Positions 34,999 to 43,231 of a stretch of 64,000 bases of DNA are shown piece by piece. The position numbers and the translations under genes are program-made. The notes below the pieces were generated by a model. The model had not been told where the DNA came from. It searched no databases and saw nothing but the letters and a program-made list of their open reading frames with translations. Position 1 is the stretch's first letter; each line of letters begins with the position of its first letter. Origin of the DNA: Pseudomonas viridiflava (GTDB lineage Bacteria; Pseudomonadota; Gammaproteobacteria; Pseudomonadales; Pseudomonadaceae); assembly GCF_003702045.1 (NCBI RefSeq), contig NZ_RBTP01000054.1, forward strand, positions 1 to 64,000. Direction: 5' to 3'.

Positions 34999-36603
34999 AT
35001 GACTAGTTTGCACGCCGACGAGGCCTTTCTCGGCCATTACCAGTTGAGTCATGACCCCTTTGCAGCGCGGGTACCTGGCTTCAAATTCTTTCCTGCCCAG
35101 CGCAAGCCTGTGCTGGGTCAGTTGCATCATCTGGCGCGTTACAGCCAGCTGTTGCTGGCGGTCACCGGGCCTCAGGGCAGCGGCAAGACCCTGCTGCGCC
35201 AGGCGCTTGTGGCCAGCACCAACAAGCAATCGGTTCAGAGCGTCGTGGTGTCTGCGCGCGGTGCCAGCGATGCGGCCGGTGTGCTGCAACAGGTTGCGCA
35301 GGCGCTGAGTGTTGCCCAGGCTGAAATGCAATCGATCCTGTCGCAGGTCGTTCAGCTCGGGCTGACGGGCCAGGAAGTCTACCTGCTGGTTGACGATGCG
35401 GAACAACTGGGCGATTCGGCGCTCGAAGCGTTGCTGGGTCTTGCCGCGGGCACGCCGGAAGGCCGTCCGCATGTGTTTCTGTTTGGCGAACCGTCGCTGC
35501 TCGATCGTCTCGATCAGCTGTGCGCCGAACTGCAGGGCGACGTTGAAGGCGAACGCTTTCACGTCATCGAGCTGCAACCTTACACGGAAGAAGAAACCCG
35601 GGAGTATCTGGCTCAGCGTCTGGAGGGTGCAGGGCAAGGAATCGCATTGTTTACTGCCGACCAGATCACCGATATCCATGAACAGTCCGATGGCTGGCCT
35701 GGGGCGATCAACCAGGTGGCCCGCGATTCAATGATCGAGGCGATGATCGCAAGTCGCTCTGCGGTCAAGCGTCCAAGTGTGGGGTTCAACATGCCGAAAA
35801 AACACGTATTGGCTTTGGGTGCAGTCGTGCTCGTGGCCGTGGCAGCCGCTGTGCTGATCCCGGGCCGTGGCGACAAGACTGGCGTTCCGGCCAATGATCC
35901 AGCCTCTGCCCAGGCGCAACTGCCTCTGGGACAGGGCACGCCGTCTGCACAGCAATCGAACAACGGTGGCCCGGCCATCGAATTCGCGGGTAATTCCCAG
36001 CCAATGCCGCTGCCCATGAACGGCAATTCACAGCCTGTAATGCGCGGTCCGCTGGCCGAAGCGGCAGGTTCTGGTGATACTGACGAAGACGCCGTGCCGA
36101 TGGGGTCGCCTGCTCAGCCTGCAACGGTGACCACTACCGCCCCGCCTGCGGCGCAGACGCCACGTTCGTCCATCCCGGCACCCACGCCTGCTGCGCCCAC
36201 TCCTGCTCCGGCTGCCAAGCCTGCGCCAGCTCCGACTCAGGTAGCGACGGCCAAACCGGCGCCGGCTCCGGCCGCCAAGCCAGCCGAAAAGCCTGCGGCT
36301 GCCAAGCCAGCTGCCGGTGGTAACTGGTACAGCGGTCAGGCGCCGGGTCATTATGTCGTGCAGATTCTTGGCACCAGCTCGGAAGCGACGGCTCAGGCCT
36401 ATGTTGCCGAGCAGGGTGGCGAGTACCGTTATTTCAAGAAAACCCTGCAGGGCAAGCCCCTGTATGTGGTGACTTACGGTAATTTTTCTGACCGCGCTGC
36501 CGCCCTGGCGGCCATCAAGGTATTGCCAGCGAAGGTTCAGGCTGGTAAACCTTGGCCTCGTACTGTCGCCAGCATCCAACAAGAGCTCGGCGCCACTCGC
36601 TGA
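34999..36603 (+). CDS. DamX-like AAA ATPase with SPOR domain
   Basis: 534-residue bitopic protein. The N-terminal AAA/ExeA-like ATPase has Walker A GPQGSGKT (about residue 56) and a Walker-B-like VYLLVDDAEQLGD. One membrane helix (about 268-288, VLALGAVVLVAVAAAVLI) and a long Pro/Ala/Lys linker lead to a SPOR domain (about 448-530, GHYVVQILGTSSEATAQAYVAEQ). It matches the Pseudomonas DamX relatives that act at the division septum. Ten bases separate it from aroB. The start at ATG 34999 (MTSLHADEAFLGHYQ) is set by homology. Confidence 0.93.
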   Translation: MTSLHADEAFLGHYQLSHDPFAARVPGFKFFPAQRKPVLGQLHHLARYSQLLLAVTGPQGSGKTLLRQALVASTNKQSVQSVVVSARGASDAAGVLQQVAQALSVAQAEMQSILSQVVQLGLTGQEVYLLVDDAEQLGDSALEALLGLAAGTPEGRPHVFLFGEPSLLDRLDQLCAELQGDVEGERFHVIELQPYTEEETREYLAQRLEGAGQGIALFTADQITDIHEQSDGWPGAINQVARDSMIEAMIASRSAVKRPSVGFNMPKKHVLALGAVVLVAVAAAVLIPGRGDKTGVPANDPASAQAQLPLGQGTPSAQQSNNGGPAIEFAGNSQPMPLPMNGNSQPVMRGPLAEAAGSGDTDEDAVPMGSPAQPATVTTTAPPAAQTPRSSIPAPTPAAPTPAPAAKPAPAPTQVATAKPAPAPAAKPAEKPAAAKPAAGGNWYSGQAPGHYVVQILGTSSEATAQAYVAEQGGEYRYFKKTLQGKPLYVVTYGNFSDRAAALAAIKVLPAKVQAGKPWPRTVASIQQELGATR

Positions 36604-36610
36604 AGTCGCA

Positions 36611-36629
36611 GCGGCCCTATCCGGGCCGC
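36611..36629 (+). terminator. Hairpin after the DamX-like gene
   Basis: GCGGCCC and GGGCCGC with a 5-base loop, 8 bases after the stop. No U-tract follows, so it is a weak or Rho-assisted terminator at most. Confidence 0.45.
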
Positions 36630-36823
36630 TCACCCGGCAAACCTGACTCCACCCGCTTGAGCGCGTCGCCTTTTCGGGGCGCGCCTTGTGGCGTCTGCGT
36701 TACAAACGCTCCGCAGTCTCAGTCGCTCCAGTCAGAATTTTGATGAAATATTTTGACTACCACAGCGGCGCGCTTTAAACCTTCATAATTGCGACATTGA
36801 TTATCGACCAATCGTCGTTAAGT

Positions 36824-36852
36824 TTGTGAGCACTTGTGTCGCTGTGTACAAT
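36824..36852 (+). promoter_or_regulatory. Sigma-70 promoter of gltBD
   Basis: TTGTGA (36824-36829), a 17-base spacer and TACAAT (36847-36852), with a TGTG before the -10. Transcription would start near 36859, leaving a leader of about 100 bases before gltB. Confidence 0.65.
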
Positions 36853-36961
36853 GACTTCCGTTTTGCCTGTCCGAAGCCGGCGTACGTTCGGCGTGTCAGG
36901 TACTTGGTTGAATTAAAAGGAAATTTGCCTCGTATAGAGGCAGCCTGGTGAGAAAGTGTCT

Positions 36962-39900
36962 ATGAAAGCAGGTCTGTACCAACCAGATGAATTCAAGGAT
37001 AACTGTGGTTTCGGCCTGATCGCACATATGCAGGGCGAGCCCAGTCATCACCTGTTGCAGACGGCTATCCAAGCCCTGACCTGCATGACCCACCGTGGCG
37101 GTATCAACGCCGACGGCAAGACCGGTGACGGTTGCGGTCTGTTGATTCAGAAGCCCGACGCCTTCCTGCGCGCGACTGCCAAGGACCACTTTGGAGTCGA
37201 TTTGCCGCGCCAATATGCCGTGGGCATGGTGTTCCTCAACCAGGACGACGCCAAGGCCGACGCAGCACGCGAGAACATGAACCGCGAGATTCTGGCCGAG
37301 GGCCTGGATCTGGTGGGCTGGCGTCAGGTGCCGATCGATACCAGCGTATTGGGTCGTCTGGCGCTGGAGCGTCTGCCGAAGATCGAGCAGGTCTACATTG
37401 GCGGCGAAGGCCTGAGTGATCAGGAATTCGCGATCAAGCTGTTCAGCGCCCGTCGCCGCTCGTCTGTCGCGAACGCGGCCGATGCTGACCACTACATCTG
37501 CAGCTTTTCGCACAAGACCATCATTTATAAAGGCCTGATGATGCCGGCCGATCTCACGGCCTTCTTCCCAGACCTGAGCGACGAGCGCCTGCAGACCGCG
37601 ATCTGTGTGTTTCACCAGCGTTTCTCGACCAACACCCTGCCGAAATGGCCGCTGGCGCAGCCGTTCCGCTTCCTCGCCCACAACGGCGAGATCAACACCA
37701 TTACCGGTAACCGCAACTGGGCACAGGCGCGTCGCACCAAGTTCACCAACGACCTGATGGAACTGGACGAACTGGGGCCTCTGGTCAATCGCGTGGGTTC
37801 CGACTCGTCGAGCATGGACAACATGCTTGAGCTGATGGTCACCGGCGGCATCGACCTGTTCCGTGGCGTGCGCATGATCATTCCGCCTGCGTGGCAGAAC
37901 GTCGAAACAATGGACCCGGATCTGCGAGCGTTCTACGAGTACAACTCCATGCACATGGAGCCGTGGGACGGTCCGGCCGGTGTCGTGATGACCGAAGGTC
38001 GCCACGCGGTCTGCCTGCTTGACCGCAACGGCCTGCGCCCGGCGCGCTGGGTCACCACCAAGAACGGTTACATCACCCTGGCGTCTGAAATCGGCGTATG
38101 GGATTACAAGCCTGAAGACGTCATCGCCAAGGGCCGTGTGGGTCCGGGGCAGATTTTTGCGGTGGACACCGAAACCGGTCAGATCCTCGACACCGACGCC
38201 ATCGACAACCGCCTCAAGTCGCGTCACCCGTACAAGCAGTGGCTGCGCAAGAACGCCTTGCGTATCCAGGCGACGATGGAAGACAACGACCACGGTTCGG
38301 CTTTCTACAACAGCGACCAGCTCAAACAGTACATGAAGATGTATCAGGTCACGTTCGAGGAACGTGATCAGGTGCTGCGTCCGCTGGGCGAGCAAGGTCA
38401 GGAAGCCGTGGGCTCGATGGGTGACGACACGCCAATGGCCGTGCTGTCGCGTCGTGTGCGCTCGCCTTACGACTACTTCCGTCAGCAGTTCGCGCAGGTC
38501 ACCAACCCGCCGATCGACCCTCTGCGTGAAGCCATTGTGATGTCGCTGGAAATCTGCCTCGGTGCCGAACGCAACATTTTCCAGGAATCGCCTGAGCACG
38601 CTTCGCGCGTGATTCTCAGCTCGCCGGTCATTTCCCCGGCCAAGTGGCGTTCGCTGATGAACCTGGAGCGTCCGGGTTTCGAGCGCTACATCATCGACCT
38701 GAACTACGACGAGCAGATGGGGCTTGAAGCCGCTGTCCGCAACGTCGCCGATCAGGCTGAAGAGGCCGTGCGCTCCGGTCATACCCTGATCGTGCTGAGC
38801 GACCGTCACATTGCGCCGGGCAAGCTGCCGGTTCACGCGTCACTCGCCGTCGGCGCGGTCCACCATCGTCTGACCGAGCGTGGACTGCGTTGCGACAGCA
38901 ACATTCTGGTTGAAACCGCGACCGCCCGTGACCCGCATCACTTCGCGGTACTGATCGGTTTCGGTGCTTCGGCGGTCTATCCGTTCCTGGCCTATGAAGT
39001 GCTGGGCGACCTGATCCGTACCGGCGAAGTGCTGGGCGACCTGTACGAAGTCTTCAAGAATTACCGCAAGGGCATCACCAAGGGCCTGCTCAAGATCCTG
39101 TCCAAAATGGGGATCTCGACCGTTGCGTCGTACCGTGGTGCACAGCTGTTCGAGGCCATCGGTCTGTCCGAAGAGGTTTGCGACATGAGCTTCCGCGGCG
39201 TGCCGAGCCGCTTGAAAGGTGCGCGTTTCGTCGACATCGAAGCTGAACAGAAAGCCTTGGCTGCCGAAGCCTGGAGCGCGCGTAAGCCGATCCAGCAAGG
39301 CGGTCTGCTCAAGTTCGTGTTCGGTGGCGAATACCACGCCTACAACCCGGACGTGGTCAGCACCCTGCAAGCCGCCGTGCAGCAGGGCGACTACACCAAG
39401 TTCAAGGAATACACCTCGCTGGTGGACAAGCGCCCGGTGTCGATGATTCGTGACCTTTTGCAGGTCAAAACCCTCGACCAGCCGCTGAGCATCGATGAAA
39501 TCGAACCGCTGACCGAGATCCTCAAGCGTTTCGACTCCGCCGGTATTTCGCTGGGCGCGCTGTCGCCCGAGGCGCATGAAGCGTTGGCCGAGGCGATGAA
39601 CCGCCTGGGCGCGCGCTCCAACTCCGGTGAGGGTGGGGAAGACCCTGCGCGTTACGGCACCATCCGCAGCTCCAAGATCAAGCAGATCGCGACAGGTCGT
39701 TTCGGTGTGACGCCGGAATACCTGGTCAACGCTGACGTGTTGCAGATCAAGGTTGCTCAGGGCGCCAAGCCGGGCGAAGGCGGGCAATTGCCGGGTGGCA
39801 AGGTCAACGGTCTGATCGCCAAGCTGCGTTATGCAGTGCCCGGCGTGACCCTGATTTCGCCGCCACCGCACCATGACATCTATTCCATCGAAGACCTGTC

Positions 39901-41407
39901 GCAGCTGATTTTCGACCTCAAACAGGTCAACCCTGCAGCGCTGGTCTCGGTCAAGCTGGTGGCGGAAGCTGGCGTGGGCACGATTGCAGCCGGTGTTGCC
40001 AAGGCCTACGCCGACCTGATCACCATTTCCGGTTATGACGGCGGGACCGGTGCTTCGCCACTGACCTCCATCAAGTACGCCGGTGCGCCGTGGGAACTGG
40101 GGCTGGCTGAAACCCATCAGACCCTGCGCGGCAACGACCTGCGCGGCAAGGTGCGAGTACAGACCGATGGCGGCCTGAAAACCGGCCTCGACGTGATCAA
40201 GGCAGCGATTCTGGGCGCCGAGAGTTTCGGCTTCGGCACTGCGCCAATGATCGCGCTGGGCTGCAAATACCTGCGTATCTGCCACCTGAACAATTGCGCC
40301 ACCGGCGTCGCGACCCAGAACGAGAAGTTGCGCAAGGATCATTACATCGGCACCGTCGACATGGTGATCAACTTCTTCACCTACGTGGCCGAAGAGACGC
40401 GCGAGTGGCTGGCGAAACTGGGCGTTCGTTCGCTGGAAGAGTTGATCGGCCGTACCGACCTGCTGGATATCCTGCCGGGCGAAACCGAAAAGCAGCAGCA
40501 TCTGGACCTGACCCCCTTACTGGGCAGCGACCATATTCCAGCCGACAAACCTCAGTTCAGCCTCATCGAGCGCAACCCGCCCTTCGACAAGGGCCTGTTG
40601 GCCGAGAAAATGGTGGAACTGGCCAAACCGGCCATCGAGAGCCTCAGTGGCGGCGAGTACGAACTGGACATCTGCAACTGCGACCGCTCGATCGGCGCAC
40701 GGATTTCCGGCGAGATCGCCCGTCTGCACGGCAACCAGGGCATGAACAAGGCACCGGTCACGTTCCGTTTCAAAGGCACTGCCGGTCAGAGTTTCGGTGT
40801 GTGGAACGCAGGCGGTCTGAACATGTATCTGGAAGGCGACGCCAACGACTACGTCGGCAAGGGCATGACCGCTGGCAAGCTGGTCATCGTGCCGCCCAAG
40901 GGCAGCCCGTTCAAGACCAACGAAAGCGCGATCATCGGCAACACCTGCCTGTACGGCGCGACTGGCGGCAAGCTGTTCGCGGCGGGCACGGCGGGTGAGC
41001 GTTTCGCGGTGCGTAACTCCGGTGCCCACACCGTTGTGGAAGGCACGGGCGATCACTGTTGCGAATACATGACCGGTGGCTTCGTCTGTGTGCTCGGCAA
41101 GACCGGCTACAACTTCGGTTCCGGCATGACCGGCGGTTTCGCTTATGTGCTGGACCAGGACAACACGTTCGTTGACCGCGTCAATCACGAGCTGGTTGAA
41201 ATCCAGCGCATCAGCGGCGAGGCGATGGAGGCTTATCGCACTCACCTGCAGACCGTGCTGAACGAGTATGTCGCGGAAACCGACAGTGAATGGGGTCGCA
41301 ACCTTGCGGAAAACCTGGACGACTACCTGCGTCGCTTCTGGCTGGTCAAGCCCAAGGCTGCCAACCTGAAGTCGCTGCTCTCCAGCACCCGGGCCAACCC
41401 GCAATAA
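36962..41407 (+). CDS. gltB: Glutamate synthase (NADPH) large subunit
   Basis: 1481-residue GOGAT alpha subunit, joining 2-oxoglutarate and glutamine nitrogen to give glutamate. The N-terminal Ntn amidotransferase nucleophile is Cys15 (KDNCGFGLIAHMQG, exposed by propeptide cleavage). A central domain, an FMN-binding synthase domain (SGYDGGTGASPLTSIKYAG) and the 3Fe-4S cysteines CKYLRICHLNNC (about residue 1100) follow, then the C-terminal beta-helix domain. ATG 36962 is preferred over GTG 36956. Works with GltD. Confidence 0.98.
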   Translation: MKAGLYQPDEFKDNCGFGLIAHMQGEPSHHLLQTAIQALTCMTHRGGINADGKTGDGCGLLIQKPDAFLRATAKDHFGVDLPRQYAVGMVFLNQDDAKADAARENMNREILAEGLDLVGWRQVPIDTSVLGRLALERLPKIEQVYIGGEGLSDQEFAIKLFSARRRSSVANAADADHYICSFSHKTIIYKGLMMPADLTAFFPDLSDERLQTAICVFHQRFSTNTLPKWPLAQPFRFLAHNGEINTITGNRNWAQARRTKFTNDLMELDELGPLVNRVGSDSSSMDNMLELMVTGGIDLFRGVRMIIPPAWQNVETMDPDLRAFYEYNSMHMEPWDGPAGVVMTEGRHAVCLLDRNGLRPARWVTTKNGYITLASEIGVWDYKPEDVIAKGRVGPGQIFAVDTETGQILDTDAIDNRLKSRHPYKQWLRKNALRIQATMEDNDHGSAFYNSDQLKQYMKMYQVTFEERDQVLRPLGEQGQEAVGSMGDDTPMAVLSRRVRSPYDYFRQQFAQVTNPPIDPLREAIVMSLEICLGAERNIFQESPEHASRVILSSPVISPAKWRSLMNLERPGFERYIIDLNYDEQMGLEAAVRNVADQAEEAVRSGHTLIVLSDRHIAPGKLPVHASLAVGAVHHRLTERGLRCDSNILVETATARDPHHFAVLIGFGASAVYPFLAYEVLGDLIRTGEVLGDLYEVFKNYRKGITKGLLKILSKMGISTVASYRGAQLFEAIGLSEEVCDMSFRGVPSRLKGARFVDIEAEQKALAAEAWSARKPIQQGGLLKFVFGGEYHAYNPDVVSTLQAAVQQGDYTKFKEYTSLVDKRPVSMIRDLLQVKTLDQPLSIDEIEPLTEILKRFDSAGISLGALSPEAHEALAEAMNRLGARSNSGEGGEDPARYGTIRSSKIKQIATGRFGVTPEYLVNADVLQIKVAQGAKPGEGGQLPGGKVNGLIAKLRYAVPGVTLISPPPHHDIYSIEDLSQLIFDLKQVNPAALVSVKLVAEAGVGTIAAGVAKAYADLITISGYDGGTGASPLTSIKYAGAPWELGLAETHQTLRGNDLRGKVRVQTDGGLKTGLDVIKAAILGAESFGFGTAPMIALGCKYLRICHLNNCATGVATQNEKLRKDHYIGTVDMVINFFTYVAEETREWLAKLGVRSLEELIGRTDLLDILPGETEKQQHLDLTPLLGSDHIPADKPQFSLIERNPPFDKGLLAEKMVELAKPAIESLSGGEYELDICNCDRSIGARISGEIARLHGNQGMNKAPVTFRFKGTAGQSFGVWNAGGLNMYLEGDANDYVGKGMTAGKLVIVPPKGSPFKTNESAIIGNTCLYGATGGKLFAAGTAGERFAVRNSGAHTVVEGTGDHCCEYMTGGFVCVLGKTGYNFGSGMTGGFAYVLDQDNTFVDRVNHELVEIQRISGEAMEAYRTHLQTVLNEYVAETDSEWGRNLAENLDDYLRRFWLVKPKAANLKSLLSSTRANPQ

Positions 41408-41419
41408 GCGCAACTGCAC

Positions 41420-41438
41420 GCGGCGTGAGTCACGCCGC
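41420..41438. other. Hairpin 1 in the gltB-gltD gap
   Basis: GCGGCGTG pairs with CACGCCGC around a 3-base loop, 12 bases after gltB stops. No U-tract. Confidence 0.6.
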
Positions 41439-41481
41439 ACGACCACAGCAGTGCGCGAATGCCTGCGAACATGATTTCCTG

Positions 41482-41508
41482 CAGCTTCAGGGCTACTCCC
41501 TGAAGCTG
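41482..41508. other. Hairpin 2 in the gltB-gltD gap
   Basis: CAGCTTCAGGG and CCCTGAAGCTG form a perfect 11-bp stem with a 5-base loop, about 20 bases before gltD. It lies close to the ribosome site of gltD and could set the gltB:gltD expression ratio. Confidence 0.7.
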
Positions 41509-41528
41509 TCGTGTAGAGGTTCTAGAAA

Positions 41529-42947
41529 ATGGCCGAGCGTCTAAGTAACGACTTTCAGTTCATCGATGTCGGGCGTAAAGACCCGAAGAAAAAGCTGCTG
41601 CGCCAGCGCAAGAAAGAGTTCGTGGAGATCTACGAACCGTTCAAGCCCCAGCAGTCCGCCGATCAGGCGCACCGCTGCCTGGGATGCGGTAACCCCTATT
41701 GCGAATGGAAGTGCCCGGTGCACAACTTCATTCCCAACTGGCTCAAGCTGGTCGCCGAGGGCAATATTCTGGCGGCGGCCGAGCTGTCTCACCAGACCAA
41801 CACCCTGCCGGAAGTCTGCGGCCGCGTGTGCCCCCAGGATCGTCTGTGCGAGGGTGCCTGCACCCTGAACGACGGTTTCGGTGCGGTGACCATCGGTTCG
41901 GTCGAGAAGTACATCACCGACACCGCATTCGCGATGGGCTGGCGTCCCGACATGTCCAAGGTCGTGCCGACCGGCAAGCGCGTGGCAATCATCGGCGCAG
42001 GACCTGCGGGCCTGGGTTGCGCTGATGTGCTGGTGCGTGGCGGCGTGACGCCGGTCGTGTTTGACAAGAACCCTGAAATCGGCGGTTTGCTGACCTTCGG
42101 CATTCCCGAGTTCAAGCTTGAGAAGACCGTACTGAGCCATCGTCGTGAAGTGTTTACCGGCATGGGCATCGAATTCCGCCTCAATACTGAGGTGGGCAAG
42201 GACGTCACCATCGATCAGTTGCTCGAAGAGTACGACGCGGTGTTCATGGGCATGGGCACCTACACCTATATGAAGGGCGGTTTTGCCGGTGAAGACCTGC
42301 CGGGCGTACACGATGCGCTCGACTTCCTGATCGCCAACGTCAATCGCAATCTGGGCTTCGAAAAGTCGCCTGAAGATTTCGTCGACATGAAAGGCAAGCG
42401 GGTGGTGGTGCTGGGCGGCGGCGACACGGCGATGGACTGCAACCGCACCTCGATCCGTCAGGGCGCCAAGTCGGTGACCTGTGCCTATCGTCGCGATGAA
42501 GAAAACATGCCGGGTTCGCGCAAGGAAGTGAAGAACGCCAAGGAAGAAGGCGTGAAGTTCCTCTACAACCGCCAGCCCATCGCCATCGTCGGCGAAGACA
42601 AGGTTGAAGGCGTTAAAGTGGTCGAGACCCGTCTCGGCGAGCCTGATGCCCGTGGCCGTCGCAGCCCCGAGCCGATTCCGGGTTCCGAAGAAATCATCCC
42701 GGCCGACGCCGTGGTCATCGCTTTCGGTTTCCGTCCAAGCCCGGCGGCATGGTTCGAGCCGTTCACCATCAACACCGACAGCCAGGGTCGTGTGATTGCG
42801 CCTGAGCAGTCGCAGTACAAGCACCAGACCAGCAACCCTAAAATCTTCGCCGGTGGCGATATGGTTCGCGGGTCCGACCTGGTGGTTACAGCCATCTTCG
42901 AAGGCCGTAACGCGGCTGAAGGGATTCTGGATTACCTGGGCGTTTGA
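41529..42947 (+). CDS. gltD: Glutamate synthase (NADPH) small subunit
   Basis: 472-residue GOGAT beta subunit passing electrons from NADPH to GltB. The N-terminal cysteine clusters (CLGCGNPYCEWKCP, CGRVCPQDRLCEGAC) bind two 4Fe-4S centres. An FAD site (AIIGAGPAGLGCADVLVRGG) and an NADPH site (VVVLGGGDTAMDCNRTS) follow, and the protein ends with AGGDMVRGSDLVVTAIFEG. It is 121 bases downstream of gltB, in a gap that contains two hairpins. Confidence 0.98.
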   Translation: MAERLSNDFQFIDVGRKDPKKKLLRQRKKEFVEIYEPFKPQQSADQAHRCLGCGNPYCEWKCPVHNFIPNWLKLVAEGNILAAAELSHQTNTLPEVCGRVCPQDRLCEGACTLNDGFGAVTIGSVEKYITDTAFAMGWRPDMSKVVPTGKRVAIIGAGPAGLGCADVLVRGGVTPVVFDKNPEIGGLLTFGIPEFKLEKTVLSHRREVFTGMGIEFRLNTEVGKDVTIDQLLEEYDAVFMGMGTYTYMKGGFAGEDLPGVHDALDFLIANVNRNLGFEKSPEDFVDMKGKRVVVLGGGDTAMDCNRTSIRQGAKSVTCAYRRDEENMPGSRKEVKNAKEEGVKFLYNRQPIAIVGEDKVEGVKVVETRLGEPDARGRRSPEPIPGSEEIIPADAVVIAFGFRPSPAAWFEPFTINTDSQGRVIAPEQSQYKHQTSNPKIFAGGDMVRGSDLVVTAIFEGRNAAEGILDYLGV

Positions 42948-43017
42948 GTACGACGTGCCGAGTCATCACGTTTTGACATAACTGCGACTTGGCTTGGCGA
43001 CACACTTTCCGATTGAC

Positions 43018-43037
43018 GCCGTCCCGTCCGGGGCGGC
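43018..43037 (+). terminator. Possible terminator after gltD
   Basis: GCCGTCCC and GGGGCGGC (one G-T pair) with a 4-base loop. The nearest T-run (TTTTTT) is about 20 bases further on, so this is a weak candidate. Confidence 0.35.
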
Positions 43038-43231
43038 GGCTGCAGACCTGAAACCCCCTTTTTTCCATGTGGACATGATGTGCGCAGGCACCCGCGTGTC
43101 CAAAGAATTTTTTGCGTGCTGTTTCGGCGCCCTTTTCCTGTTCGCTTAAGACGCTAGGATCCTGCGCTTTCACCGGGAGTTCATCCTCAGGATCGATCTT
43201 CTGTCACCCATGTCGCTATAAGGAAATAGCC

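Larger units (their letters stand above)
36604..36961. other. Regulatory region upstream of gltB
   Basis: Non-coding stretch of 358 bases. It holds a GC hairpin at 36611-36629 after the damX-like gene and the gltB promoter at 36824-36852. Between them is an AT-richer part (36720-36830) where activators could bind; no clear operator was recognised. Confidence 0.6.

Noticed and set aside
36896..38836. 646-codon open frame on the minus strand
   Set aside because: It lies antisense to gltB, which has clear enzyme motifs. The frame is a by-product of high-GC codon bias and shows no recognisable domain.
38840..40501. 553-codon open frame on the minus strand
   Set aside because: Antisense to the FMN domain of gltB; no motifs.
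42948..43231. HrpL (type III effector) box upstream of the toxin-like gene
   Set aside because: No GGAAC...CCAC pattern with 15-16 base spacing was found on the coding strand.
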